DNA from: Porticoccus sp964395715 | GTDB taxonomy: Bacteria; Pseudomonadota; Gammaproteobacteria; Pseudomonadales; Porticoccaceae | Reading direction: 5' to 3' | NCBI GenBank assembly: GCA_964395715.1 | Contig: CAYNAU010000001.1 | Coordinates: forward strand, 620,001 to 684,000 | DNA: 64,000 nt | Notes under the pieces: model-generated | Told to the model about the DNA's origin: nothing | Seen by the model: the letters and a program-made list of their open reading frames with translations, nothing else | Database searches by the model: none | Shown: positions 44,428 through 53,399 of the stretch, one piece after another | Position numbering within the stretch: position 1 is the first letter of the stretch | Layout of the letters: the number at the start of each line of letters is the position of its first letter | Position numbers and translations under genes: made by a program

Positions 44428-44650
44428 TCAGCCGGTTGTGCATCCCGGACGCTATCGCCACTACAAGGGAAATGACTACCAAGTCATCGATGTTGCCCGG
44501 CACAGCGAAACAGAAGAGTGGCTGGTGGTCTACCGGCCACTCTACGGTGAAGGGGGGTTATGGGTGCGGCCCCTGGCGCTGTTTGGGGATGTGGTTGAGC
44601 GGGACGGGGCGCGCGTGCAGCGTTTTCAGTACATCGCCGCGATGGACTAG
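44414..44650 (+). CDS. DUF1653 family protein
   Basis: This short 78-residue protein has the DUF1653 core: HPGRYRHYKGNDYQVIDVAR, HSETEEWLVVYRPLYGEGG and LWVRPLALFGDVVE. The function is unknown and the fold is predicted SH3-like. No ATG is available; TTG 44414 with GGAG 7 bases upstream gives the correct N-terminus and overlaps the peroxiredoxin gene by 14 bases, so it is probably translated from the same message. Confidence 0.82.
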   Translation: MPNSDQPVVHPGRYRHYKGNDYQVIDVARHSETEEWLVVYRPLYGEGGLWVRPLALFGDVVERDGARVQRFQYIAAMD

Positions 44651-44658
44651 TGGAGCTT

Positions 44659-44943
44659 TCAGTGGCGGGGCAGTAGCGGGCGACCGTCAAAGTAGTCGCT
44701 GCGGCGGATTAACTCATCGGTGATGGAACCGATAAAGCCGGCATCCATCATGCAGCCCGGAATTTCGGCGATTCGCAGAAGGTCCCACAGCTTGCTGCTG
44801 GAGAGCATGTCGATGGATGTATCGATCCAGTGGTAGATATATTCACCATCACCATTCACTTCCACAAAAAAATTTCTGGCCTGCTGCCGCATCAGGTTGG
44901 CAATGGGCTGTTGGGTGCTGCTTTCATTCGCTGCCTTATTCAT
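44659..44943 (-). CDS. Hypothetical protein, 94 residues
   Basis: I do not recognise this family. The protein is soluble, of mixed charge, with a plausible alpha/beta pattern (RNFFVEVNGDGEYIYHWIDT, then SSSKLWDLLRIAEIPG). A good ribosome-binding site (GAGGAAAATGCC) precedes ATG 44943 on the minus strand, and composition matches the neighbours, which supports it as a real gene. It is convergent with the DUF1653 gene, 8 bp away, and divergent from the transporter gene at 45126. Confidence 0.65.
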   Translation of the reverse strand: MNKAANESSTQQPIANLMRQQARNFFVEVNGDGEYIYHWIDTSIDMLSSSKLWDLLRIAEIPGCMMDAGFIGSITDELIRRSDYFDGRPLLPRH

Positions 44944-45125
44944 GGCATTTTCCTCGTTCTTTTCTTTTGTTCATGGCAAAGCCTAGTGCTGCCCTGTGTC
45001 AGCAGTGTGAAATTGCTGTGACAAATTGATGACATTGCGCCGCTTGGAACGAAAAACCGTCTGGACTTTTGGGGTTTCAGACAGCAAAGTACGCGCTCTC
45101 CAGAGTACCGGCGAGGGTCAACAAC

Positions 45126-46265
45126 ATGTCTTCCATCCTGTTTGAAAAGAGGCGTGCCAATATCAATGGGGCAGGTGCGCGACTGGCGACAATACTGGTG
45201 GGGTTGTGCCTGGCAGCATTCTGGTTGGGACAGCCATTCCTGCAACGGCAAATCGCCGCCGAGGCCCTGGCGATACATCCCTGGTTGCCGAGCGGCGTCT
45301 TTTCTCTGACGGTTTTGGTAGGTGGCTTGCTGTCGATCTTTTTCATTCGCCTCGGCGACTGGCGTCGTTTAAGCCTGATTGCCGGCCTGGTTTCTGGTGC
45401 CGCTTTCCTGCTGCCAGGGTTCGTGGCAGGTAATGCCGTGTTGTGGTCCTGTCTTGCGTTTGCCGGGCTGTTTGCCGGTTTCGGTCTCAGTGTGGTGGTG
45501 ACCTGTCTGGGTGATACGGTCGCGCCGGTTAGAAATTTTGCCGGGCTGCTGTTGCTGCTCGGTCTGGTGTCGGCTGGCTTGGATCAAGTCCGGGAAACGC
45601 TGCTGGCCGGTTTCAGCTTTCAACAGGGATTGTTGGGGGTGGCGGCTGCGGCTTTTGTGGCGATTCCCCTCAGCCGCCTGCTGCCATCCAGTGGATCAAA
45701 GCGCATCAGCTTGCTAAGTGACCAGGGCAGCCAGCTTTCAGCAGGGTTACTCGCGGCGTTGGCCGGCGGCCTGTTACTGTTCCTGGGTGGTGGCCTGCTG
45801 TGGTACCTGTGCGAACCCCTTGCCAGTGCCATGGCGTTGCAGGTTTCCGCACAGTCGGGCTTGGTGTTGTCGCTGGCCGGACCGCTGGGTGCAATCGTGG
45901 CGGCATTCCTGACTATCCGTGCGGGTTACGCCCTGCCATTCGTAGTGGCGGCTGTCATCCTGCTGGCTGCCTTGGCCCTGCTGCAATTCCTGCCCGGAGA
46001 AACCGGGTATCTGGTGGGCTTTAGCCTGGTTGCCGCCGCCATGTTTTTTGCTGCCGCTTACATGCTTGGCCTCAGTGCACACCTTGATAGCAGCGGCCGT
46101 TATGCCCCGATGCTGTTGGTGGCACCGTTGGCCGGTCTGGTGGTCGGGCACCTGGTAGCTGGAAAATTTGCAGCCGGAGAAAATTTCCTGCTGCTCTGGG
46201 GCGGTACCGCAGCACTCTGGGTTGTCGGCACACTGTTGTTGCTGTGGGCGGGCAAAAGCCGCTAG
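45126..46265 (+). CDS. MFS-like membrane transporter
   Basis: This 379-residue protein is almost entirely hydrophobic, with about eleven or twelve predicted membrane helices in two halves separated near residue 190-205 (SSGSKRISLLSDQGSQ). The first cytoplasmic loop (RLGDWRRLSLIAGLVSGAAF) fits the major facilitator fold. No substrate signature is recognised. ATG 45126 (MSSILFEKRR) gives a short cytoplasmic start. The stop is three bases before srkA, so the two are likely co-transcribed. Confidence 0.72.
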   Translation: MSSILFEKRRANINGAGARLATILVGLCLAAFWLGQPFLQRQIAAEALAIHPWLPSGVFSLTVLVGGLLSIFFIRLGDWRRLSLIAGLVSGAAFLLPGFVAGNAVLWSCLAFAGLFAGFGLSVVVTCLGDTVAPVRNFAGLLLLLGLVSAGLDQVRETLLAGFSFQQGLLGVAAAAFVAIPLSRLLPSSGSKRISLLSDQGSQLSAGLLAALAGGLLLFLGGGLLWYLCEPLASAMALQVSAQSGLVLSLAGPLGAIVAAFLTIRAGYALPFVVAAVILLAALALLQFLPGETGYLVGFSLVAAAMFFAAAYMLGLSAHLDSSGRYAPMLLVAPLAGLVVGHLVAGKFAAGENFLLLWGGTAALWVVGTLLLLWAGKSR

Positions 46266-46268
46266 CTG

Positions 46269-47282
46269 ATGAACAATGATGAGACCGGCGAACAGTCGGT
46301 AGCCTCCGCGGCACAGCCCTTCTACCAACTTGGCCCCGATAAGGTGATGGATGCCGTGGAGAGCCTCGGCTATCTCTGCGACGGGCGCCAGTTTCCCTTA
46401 AACAGTTACGAAAACCGCGTTTATCAGGTGGGCATTGAAGATGATGTGCCACTGATCGCCAAGTTTTACCGTCCCGGACGCTGGAGCAACGAACAGATTC
46501 TTGAAGAGCATCAGTTCAGTTTTGAGCTGCAAGATCAGGAGTTGCCGGTAGTCGCACCGATTCGGGATGCCGAAGGCCGCAGCCTGTTCGAATACGAGAA
46601 CTTTCGTTTTGCACTGTTTCCCCGCAAGGGTGGCCAGGGACCGGAGCTGGATAACCTGGATAACCTCCACCTGTTGGGTAAACTGCTAGGCAGAATGCAT
46701 GCGGTGGGAGCCGTGAAGCCATTTGTGCACCGACCGGTGCTGAATAGTCAGACCTTTGGCCACGATGCGGTGGCAACGGTGAGTGAATTTATTCCCGCCG
46801 AACTGAAGCTGTCCTACGATTCGCTGGTAAAGGATTTATTGCAGGCGGTGGATGAGGTGATTGCCGCTGCCGGTCCGGTGGCGCATATCCGCGTTCACGG
46901 CGACTGCCATGCCGGTAATATTCTCTGGCGGGATGACAACGCCCATTTTGTCGACCTGGACGACGCGCGCATGGCACCGGCGGTGCAGGATATCTGGATG
47001 CTGTTGTCCGGCAGTCGAGATAGGCAGTTGGCGCAACTGTCTGAAGTGGTCGATGGCTATGACCAGTTTTTCGAGTTTCACCCCCGTGAGTTGAAACTGG
47101 TGGAGGCATTGCGCAGCTTACGCATCATTCATCATGCGGCCTGGCTGGCCAGTCGCTGGGAAGACCCGGCATTTCCCATGGGCTTTCCCTGGTTCAATAC
47201 CGTGCGTTACTGGAGCGAACACATTCTGGAATTGCGCGAGCAGTTTGCGGAGCTGGCGGAGCCCCCGTTGCAAGTGCTCTAG
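46269..47282 (+). CDS. srkA: Stress response serine/threonine kinase SrkA (YihE/RdoA)
   Basis: This 337-residue kinase of the choline kinase/APH fold belongs to a family known to protect cells during envelope and oxidative stress. Markers are NSYENRVYQVGIEDDVPLIA with the ATP-binding lysine (IAKFYRPGRWS), the catalytic loop IRVHGDCHAGNILW, and the metal-binding FVDLDDARMAPAVQDIW. It lies directly downstream of the membrane transporter gene. The E. coli homologue adjoins dsbA; here no dsbA is next to it. Confidence 0.94.
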   Translation: MNNDETGEQSVASAAQPFYQLGPDKVMDAVESLGYLCDGRQFPLNSYENRVYQVGIEDDVPLIAKFYRPGRWSNEQILEEHQFSFELQDQELPVVAPIRDAEGRSLFEYENFRFALFPRKGGQGPELDNLDNLHLLGKLLGRMHAVGAVKPFVHRPVLNSQTFGHDAVATVSEFIPAELKLSYDSLVKDLLQAVDEVIAAAGPVAHIRVHGDCHAGNILWRDDNAHFVDLDDARMAPAVQDIWMLLSGSRDRQLAQLSEVVDGYDQFFEFHPRELKLVEALRSLRIIHHAAWLASRWEDPAFPMGFPWFNTVRYWSEHILELREQFAELAEPPLQVL

Positions 47283-47296
47283 CTGTTCAGCGCTCT

Positions 47297-48004
47297 TCAG
47301 TCTGCGGGGTAAAGGGTCTTGACGCCTTCCGCCGTGCCCAGCATCAATACGTCTGCGGGCCGCAGTGCAAACAGGCCGTTGGTGACGACCCCGGTAATGT
47401 TGTTGATCTTTTCTTCCAGTTCCCGGGCCGGGCTGATGGGGTGGAGATGGTGAACGTCGAGAATCACGTTGCCGTTGTCGGTCACCACACCTTGGCGATA
47501 GACCGGGTCGCCACCCAGCTTTACCAGTTCCCGCGCCACGTGGCTGCGGGCCATGGGAATCACTTCCACCGGCAGGGGAAAGGTTCCCAGGTGATCCACC
47601 CATTTGGACTGGTCGGCAATGCACAGAAATTCCCGTGCCACGGCGGCAACAATCTTTTCCCGGGTGAGCGCAGCGCCACCCCCCTTGATCAGCTCCAGGT
47701 GTGGATTGGTTTCATCCGCGCCGTCCACGTAGATGGTCACTTCATCGACGGCATTGAGATCATAGACGGGTATGCCGTGACCTTTGAGTCGATCTGCCGA
47801 TGCCTGGGAGCTGGCCACGGTGCCGGCGATACGGGCCTTGTGCTCAGCCAACAGGTCAATGAAGCAGTTGGCGGTGGAACCGGTGCCGATGCCGACAATG
47901 CTTTTGTCATCGATACGCGACAGGGTGTATGCCACTGCGGCAGCGGCCACGGCCTGTTTCAGGGCGTCCTGGGAGGAAGTATTTGCGGTCATGGGTGGGG
48001 CCAT
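47297..48004 (-). CDS. rpiA: Ribose-5-phosphate isomerase A
   Basis: RpiA interconverts ribose-5-phosphate and ribulose-5-phosphate in the pentose phosphate pathway. It has 235 residues. Motifs are VGIGTGSTANCFID, the catalytic DGADETNPHLELIKGGGAAL and a C-terminal GVVTNGLFA. Neither ATG 48004 nor ATG 47992 has a clear ribosome-binding site, so the first few residues are uncertain. It is divergent from ilvA, the arrangement also seen in pseudomonads. Confidence 0.95.
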   Translation of the reverse strand: MAPPMTANTSSQDALKQAVAAAAVAYTLSRIDDKSIVGIGTGSTANCFIDLLAEHKARIAGTVASSQASADRLKGHGIPVYDLNAVDEVTIYVDGADETNPHLELIKGGGAALTREKIVAAVAREFLCIADQSKWVDHLGTFPLPVEVIPMARSHVARELVKLGGDPVYRQGVVTDNGNVILDVHHLHPISPARELEEKINNITGVVTNGLFALRPADVLMLGTAEGVKTLYPAD

Positions 48005-48133
48005 TGCTAAATTGGAGGTAGCAATTATACGGATCGCCTGCGGAAAGGACAGATAACCCGTGACAGTGCTGGCTTTGCGCGGGGCGAAAATTTACTATTG
48101 CCCGCTAACCCTAACGGAAGTACTGGCCACACC

Positions 48134-49645
48134 ATGCCACAAAGTTACGTCAAACGTATTCTCAATGCCCGCATCTATGACCTGGTGGTTGAAACCCCGG
48201 TGGATGAAGCCTCGCAATTGTCGGAGCGTCTCGGCAATCAGGTGTTGCTGAAGCGGGAAGACCTGCAACCGGTGTTCTCTTTCAAGTTGCGCGGTGCTTA
48301 CAACAAAATGCTGTGCCTGAGCGAAGAGCAGTTGCAGAAAGGGGTGGTGGCCGCCTCTGCCGGCAACCATGCACAGGGTTTAGCCATGGCGTCGAAAAAG
48401 ATGGGGGTCAAGGCCACCATCGTGATGCCGAGCACCACGCCACAGATCAAGGTCAATGCGGTGAGAGCCCGTGGTGCACGGGTGGTACTGCACGGGGAAA
48501 CCTACGACGAGGCATCCGATTACGCCCAGAAACTGGTGAAAGAGAAGGGCATGACCTACGTGCATCCCTTTGATGATCCCGATGTCATCGCCGGTCAGGG
48601 CACCATTGCCATGGAAATCCTGAGGCAGGTTTCCGGACCACTGGATGCCGTGTTTATCCCGGTGGGCGGCGGTGGCCTCTGTGCCGGTATGGCCGCCTAC
48701 ATCAAGTACGTGCGCCCCGAGGTCAAGATCATTGCGGTCGAGCCGGACGATGCCGCCTGTCTGGCGGCGGCGCTGGAAAAAGGCCGTCGGGTGAGGCTCA
48801 AGCACGTGGGTATTTTTGCCGATGGCACCGCAGTTGCCCAGATCGGCAAGGAAACCTTCCGCGTGCTGAAAGATACGGTGGACGAGGTTGTCACCGTCAA
48901 TGCCGATGAAATCAGTGCTGCCATCAAGGATATCTTCGACGATACCCGATCCATTTGTGAGCCTTCTGGCGCACTGGGGGTGGCCGGCCTGAAAAAATAC
49001 GTCGAGCAGCACGGCATTCAGGGCCAGAGTCTGCTGGCGGTGGACAGTGGCGCCAACATCAATTTTGATCGCCTGCGCTACATTTCGGAGCGCACCGAAA
49101 TCGGTGAGCGCCGCGAAGCCGTGCTGGCGGTGACCATTCCGGAACAGCCCGGCAGCTTCAAGGCCTTCTGTACCGCGTTGAGCAAGCGCAATATCACCGA
49201 GTTCAATTACCGTATGGGCGATCCTGACAAGGCACATATTTTTGTCGGTGTTCAGGTGAGCGGTGATGAAGACCGCGAACAGCTGGTGGCAGACCTGGTG
49301 GCCAAGGGTTACCCATTGCAGGATATGACCGACAACGAGATGGCGAAACTGCATATCCGCCACATGGTAGGTGGTCGTGCCCCCGAAGCCGTGGATGAAC
49401 TGGTATACCGTTTTCAGTTTCCGGAGCGCCCGGGAGCATTGATGAACTTCCTCAACCAGCTGGGCGGACGCTGGAATATCTCCATGTTCCACTACCGCAA
49501 CCACGGCGCGGCCTATGGCCGTGTGCTCGCCGGCATGCAGGTGCCTGCCGGGGAGAAAAAACTGGTGAATCAGTTTCTCGATGACCTGGGCTATGTCTGG
49601 GCCGAGGAAACCGATAATCCCGCCTATACCTTCTTCCTCAGCTAG
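48134..49645 (+). CDS. ilvA: Biosynthetic threonine ammonia-lyase IlvA
   Basis: This PLP enzyme converts threonine to 2-oxobutanoate, committing carbon to isoleucine. It has 503 residues. The N-terminal catalytic domain has the PLP lysine in FSFKLRGAYNKM, the phosphate-binding glycine loop PVGGGGLCAGMA and AASAGNHAQGLA. Two ACT-like regulatory repeats follow (about 325-410 and 420-500), which give isoleucine inhibition and valine activation in the family. ATG 48134 is the first start with homology. Confidence 0.96.
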   Translation: MPQSYVKRILNARIYDLVVETPVDEASQLSERLGNQVLLKREDLQPVFSFKLRGAYNKMLCLSEEQLQKGVVAASAGNHAQGLAMASKKMGVKATIVMPSTTPQIKVNAVRARGARVVLHGETYDEASDYAQKLVKEKGMTYVHPFDDPDVIAGQGTIAMEILRQVSGPLDAVFIPVGGGGLCAGMAAYIKYVRPEVKIIAVEPDDAACLAAALEKGRRVRLKHVGIFADGTAVAQIGKETFRVLKDTVDEVVTVNADEISAAIKDIFDDTRSICEPSGALGVAGLKKYVEQHGIQGQSLLAVDSGANINFDRLRYISERTEIGERREAVLAVTIPEQPGSFKAFCTALSKRNITEFNYRMGDPDKAHIFVGVQVSGDEDREQLVADLVAKGYPLQDMTDNEMAKLHIRHMVGGRAPEAVDELVYRFQFPERPGALMNFLNQLGGRWNISMFHYRNHGAAYGRVLAGMQVPAGEKKLVNQFLDDLGYVWAEETDNPAYTFFLS

Positions 49646-49654
49646 GTAGCGCTG

Positions 49655-50554
49655 ATGCGGGGGCTTGCGGCGGACCTTCTGGCGATTGCTCGCGGTCCCT
49701 TTCTGCTACTGACCCCCGCCGTGCTGTTTCCGGCTATGGCGGCCAGCTATCGCTTCAGCGGTGCGCTGGCCGTTGATCTGGCCTGCCTGATCCTCATTGC
49801 TGCCCTGGCAGCCCATGTGGCGGTCAACGCCTTGAATGAATACCAGGACTTTACCAGCGGTCTGGACCAGACCACCGATCGAACGCCCTTCAGTGGCGGC
49901 AGTGGTACCTTGCCCGCCAGGCCGCAGCGGGCAAATGCGGCCAGGTGGCTGTTCATTGCCTCCTTTACATTGATGGCAGCCATCGGTGGCTACCTCAGCT
50001 GGCGGGTGGGCACGCGAATTTTCGTTATCGGGCTGATCGGTGGCCTGATTATTCTGGCCTATACCCGCGTCATCAATCGCATGCCGCTGCTCTGCCTGGT
50101 ATCACCGGGGTTGGGTTTCGGGCTGTTGATGGTGAACGGGGCGGCCTGGTTGTTAACCGGCCACTTCCCGGCCAGCGCCCAGGTAGTCTCCTGGCTGGTG
50201 TTTTTCCTGGTAAATGGCCTGTTACTGCTCAACCAGTTGCCGGACATTGAGGCCGACCGAGCCATCGGTCGCAAGCACATTCCCGTGCTGCTCGGCATAC
50301 CCGGCAGTGTGGGCGTGTACGGTCTGTTGCTGGTGGGAGCCTATGGCTCGCTGCTGCTGGGCTACCTGCTCGGCGTCATGCCGCTGGCGTCACTGTTGGC
50401 CCTGGCTACGCTGCCACTGGGTTGGCAGGTGTTCAGTGCACTTCGCGCCAGTGAGGGTCGCCGTGAAATTTTGGTACCAGCGCTGGGGCGGAATGTGGTG
50501 CTGGTGTTGCTGACACCGGTACTGCTGGGTGCCGGGCTGTTACTGGGCGCCTGA
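49655..50554 (+). CDS. UbiA/MenA-superfamily prenyltransferase, substrate unknown
   Basis: This 299-residue membrane enzyme has eight or nine hydrophobic helices. The first polyprenyl-diphosphate motif is NEYQDFTSGLD (related to NDYxDxxxGxD of MenA) and the second is LPDIEADRAIGRKHIP. FSGGSGTLP after the first motif also recalls MenA. No menaquinone genes are nearby and a UbiA for ubiquinone is not in the window, so the acceptor is unknown. It starts nine bases after ilvA and its 3' end overlaps the convergent alkaline phosphatase gene by 15 bases. Confidence 0.8.
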   Translation: MRGLAADLLAIARGPFLLLTPAVLFPAMAASYRFSGALAVDLACLILIAALAAHVAVNALNEYQDFTSGLDQTTDRTPFSGGSGTLPARPQRANAARWLFIASFTLMAAIGGYLSWRVGTRIFVIGLIGGLIILAYTRVINRMPLLCLVSPGLGFGLLMVNGAAWLLTGHFPASAQVVSWLVFFLVNGLLLLNQLPDIEADRAIGRKHIPVLLGIPGSVGVYGLLLVGAYGSLLLGYLLGVMPLASLLALATLPLGWQVFSALRASEGRREILVPALGRNVVLVLLTPVLLGAGLLLGA

Positions 50555-51940
50555 AACCAGGCCGAGGTGTTGGCGCATCAGTTGATTGATGGTGCGCTGG
50601 TCGATCAGGGCTGGTACTTGTTTGTCCCCGAGGCCTTGAAGAAATACCGGCACGTTGATCCCGGTGTGCAGTTCACTTTTCCCCTGAGGTGCCGCGTTGG
50701 TGGCATAGCTCACCCCCATCAGCTCTCCCGAACGGGTTTTCAGAACAGCATAATGGCCCGGTGGATACTGTTTGTTGCCCCAGGATTGATAGTACTCCGG
50801 CAGGGGTATGATCTGCCCCGCCTGGCCGTGGTCAGCCGTGACCACTATCAGGGTATTGGCATGTGTGCGGGCAAAGGCACTACCCAGTGCCACCGCACGA
50901 TCAAAAGCCAGCAACTCGCCAATCTGGCCGCAGGGGTTGCGCTTATGCGCCTGTTTATCAATGGAGGCCCCCTCCACCATCAAAAAGAAGCCTGTAGATT
51001 TGTTCGCAAGCTGATTCAGGGCAACGCCGGTCATTTCTTCCAGTGTCGGTGTGCCCCGATGCTTCGGATTTTGCTGACAATTGAAGGGCGCCGGGAACAC
51101 CGGCTCACCGAGCAGGTTGAAAGAGATGGGCTCGGCGCGGCGCTTGCCTTCGCCTATCCACTCCACGGGAAGGTGACTGCTGGTAAATAATCCCAGCAGG
51201 GGTTTGTTGCCGCGATACGCCAGCAGCTTCTCGCGTTGTTGCAGCAAGTGGTAACCGTGGCTCGCGGCGGTTTTTTCAAGGGGGGTATGGCTGTCGATGC
51301 GGGTAAATTCTTTTTTTCCGCCACCCAGCAGCACATCCACGCCGGAGGCCAGTAATTGCTCGGCAATGGACCCCTTGCCGCCCTGGCTCTGGTGATCGGC
51401 CAGGCATTGCTGTGATTTGGGCGTGTAGCTGATGGATTTGTGCATATCCCCCGGGTTCTGGCAGTTGCGATGGGCCGTATGGGCGGCAAACGCTGCGGGG
51501 GTGGCATCGGTGAGGTTGGCGGTGGAGACCAGTCCGGTGGCCAGGCCCGCCTGTCGCGCCGCTTCGAGAATGGTGGGCAGATCTTTGTCTTCACCGGCGC
51601 TGGTGGCAATGCGCCCCATGCTGGTGAGTTCGCCGGTGGCCAGGGTACTGGCCGTATTGGCACTGTCGGCAACGTAGCGATATTGCCGGGGATCTTCCTC
51701 GCGCAGGGTTTGTACCCGGGCGGAGCTGCGGACCGGCAATCGCTCCATGGCCAGCGCACCATTGGCCCCGTACAGGTAATTGCGAGCCAGGGTGATCTGG
51801 TGCTCGTCCATGCCATCGCCTATGAACAGGATGACATTGGCCGGAGGGGGTTGTTCGAGGGTGGCCCCGGATGCCTCGGCATGCACTGCTGGTGCCGTCA
51901 GGGCACAGAGCAGCAGCGTGCAGGGCAATAGGCCGCGCAT
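50540..51940 (-). CDS. Alkaline phosphatase (PhoA superfamily), exported
   Basis: This 466-residue phosphomonoesterase has a cleavable signal peptide (MRGLLPCTLLLCALTAP, cut after AVHA). The first metal-binding site is ILFIGDGMDEHQIT, the nucleophile serine lies in ADSANTASTLATG, and the other zinc ligands are in VEGASIDKQAHKRNP and VVTADHGQAGQI. It should act in the periplasm to release phosphate. It starts only 12 bp after pyruvate kinase on the same strand, so it may be expressed with pyk rather than from a phosphate-controlled promoter. Confidence 0.9.
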   Translation of the reverse strand: MRGLLPCTLLLCALTAPAVHAEASGATLEQPPPANVILFIGDGMDEHQITLARNYLYGANGALAMERLPVRSSARVQTLREEDPRQYRYVADSANTASTLATGELTSMGRIATSAGEDKDLPTILEAARQAGLATGLVSTANLTDATPAAFAAHTAHRNCQNPGDMHKSISYTPKSQQCLADHQSQGGKGSIAEQLLASGVDVLLGGGKKEFTRIDSHTPLEKTAASHGYHLLQQREKLLAYRGNKPLLGLFTSSHLPVEWIGEGKRRAEPISFNLLGEPVFPAPFNCQQNPKHRGTPTLEEMTGVALNQLANKSTGFFLMVEGASIDKQAHKRNPCGQIGELLAFDRAVALGSAFARTHANTLIVVTADHGQAGQIIPLPEYYQSWGNKQYPPGHYAVLKTRSGELMGVSYATNAAPQGKSELHTGINVPVFLQGLGDKQVPALIDQRTINQLMRQHLGLVSGAQ

Positions 51941-51952
51941 CGGTAAATCCGC

Positions 51953-53377
51953 TTACTCGGTGGGGACCTTCAGCAGGTCGCCGAGGCGCCGGATCTGGAT
52001 GGCATCAATGCCGGAGCCGGCCAGGGCGTCGGAAATCACCACCAATCGGTCATCTTCAGAAAATCCGCCGCGCTCCACCAGGATGTTGGCGGCGGTAGCG
52101 AGGGTTTTTTCCGGGTCATCACTGAAATTGATGCGGAAGCTCAGTACGTTCCGGTTCAGTACCAGCTGGCGGCGGGTGCGACTGTCGTTGGTGAAGGCGC
52201 AGATGACCGGTGTCTGCGGGTGACAGTTGGTTACGTAACCGGCCATGCGCCCGCGTCTGGTGGGAACGATAATCGCCTTGGCCTGGATCGACTCGGCCAG
52301 CTTCACCGCAGCGGCGGCGATTTCTTCCTTGTCATTTTTCAGAATCAGTCCCTGGGTAAATTGCAGGCCGGGACTCTGCTCAATGGAGCGGGCAATACGG
52401 TCCAGGATTTCAACACACTTCACCGGGTATTTGCCGATGGTGGTCTCACCGGAGAGCATAATGGCGTCCGCCTCTTCATACACGGCATTGGCCACGTCGG
52501 TCACTTCCGCGCGGGTGGGGATCGGGTTTTCAATCATCGATTCCAGCATGTGGGTGGCGACAATGGCGCGCTTGCCGTGCTGGGCGCACATGCGCAGGAT
52601 GCGGCGCTGTACCCGGGGCAGTTTTTCAATGGCAATTTCCACCCCCAGGTCGCCGCGGGCGACCATCACGCCGTCGGTAACCTCGATGATTTCCTCAATG
52701 TTCTTGACGCCTTCCTGGTCCTCAATTTTCGAAATAATCTGAATCTTGTCGGCGCGACTGCCCAGCAACTCCCGGAGTTGGCGCACGTCGTCGGCGGCGC
52801 GAACAAAGGATAGGGCGATAAAATCCACGTCCTGTTCAATGGCAAACTCGATGTCGCGCTTGTCCTTTTCGGTGATGGCCGGCAGGTTGACGCGAATCCC
52901 TGGCAGGTTCACATGGCGTTTGCTTTTCAGAACGCCGCCGTCCACCACCCGGCAGCGCATCACGCGGTCTTCCTTGCTCAGCACTTCCAGGTTGATCAGG
53001 CCGTTGTCCACGGTGATTTTGTCGCCCACATGCACGTCGTGGATCAGGTCTTCGTAGTTGATACGGATGGAGCTGGCTTCCACATCGTCCTCGCCCCGCG
53101 CCACCACTGAAATCTCGTCACCCTTTTTCAGGTCCAACTCATTGTGAATATCGCCGGTGCGAATTTCCGGGCCCTGGGTATCCATCAGCAGTGCAATCGG
53201 GTGCTTCAGCTTCTTGTTCAGGGTGCGCACTGCCTTGATGACTTTTGCGTGGGACTCATGGTCACCATGGGACATGTTGAGGCGAACCACATTCATACCG
53301 GCGAGAGCCAATTGCTCCAGCATGTCGTAGGACTCGGTGACAGGGCCGATGGTGCAGATAATTTTGGTTTTGCGCAT
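51953..53377 (-). CDS. pyk: Pyruvate kinase
   Basis: The enzyme makes pyruvate and ATP from phosphoenolpyruvate. It has 474 residues. The N-terminal motif is RKTKIICTIGPVTES, the barrel contains IISKIEDQEGVKN and VMVARGDLGVEIA, and the nucleotide lid and C-terminal regulatory domain follow (HMLESMIENPIPTRAEVTD; ADAIMLSGETTIGKYP). ATG 53377 begins at the family start; a longer version would run into ygfA. It is 22 bp downstream of ygfA and 12 bp upstream of the phosphatase gene. Confidence 0.96.
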   Translation of the reverse strand: MRKTKIICTIGPVTESYDMLEQLALAGMNVVRLNMSHGDHESHAKVIKAVRTLNKKLKHPIALLMDTQGPEIRTGDIHNELDLKKGDEISVVARGEDDVEASSIRINYEDLIHDVHVGDKITVDNGLINLEVLSKEDRVMRCRVVDGGVLKSKRHVNLPGIRVNLPAITEKDKRDIEFAIEQDVDFIALSFVRAADDVRQLRELLGSRADKIQIISKIEDQEGVKNIEEIIEVTDGVMVARGDLGVEIAIEKLPRVQRRILRMCAQHGKRAIVATHMLESMIENPIPTRAEVTDVANAVYEEADAIMLSGETTIGKYPVKCVEILDRIARSIEQSPGLQFTQGLILKNDKEEIAAAAVKLAESIQAKAIIVPTRRGRMAGYVTNCHPQTPVICAFTNDSRTRRQLVLNRNVLSFRINFSDDPEKTLATAANILVERGGFSEDDRLVVISDALAGSGIDAIQIRRLGDLLKVPTE

Positions 53378-53399
53378 AGTGAGCTGCTTCTTAGCCCAT

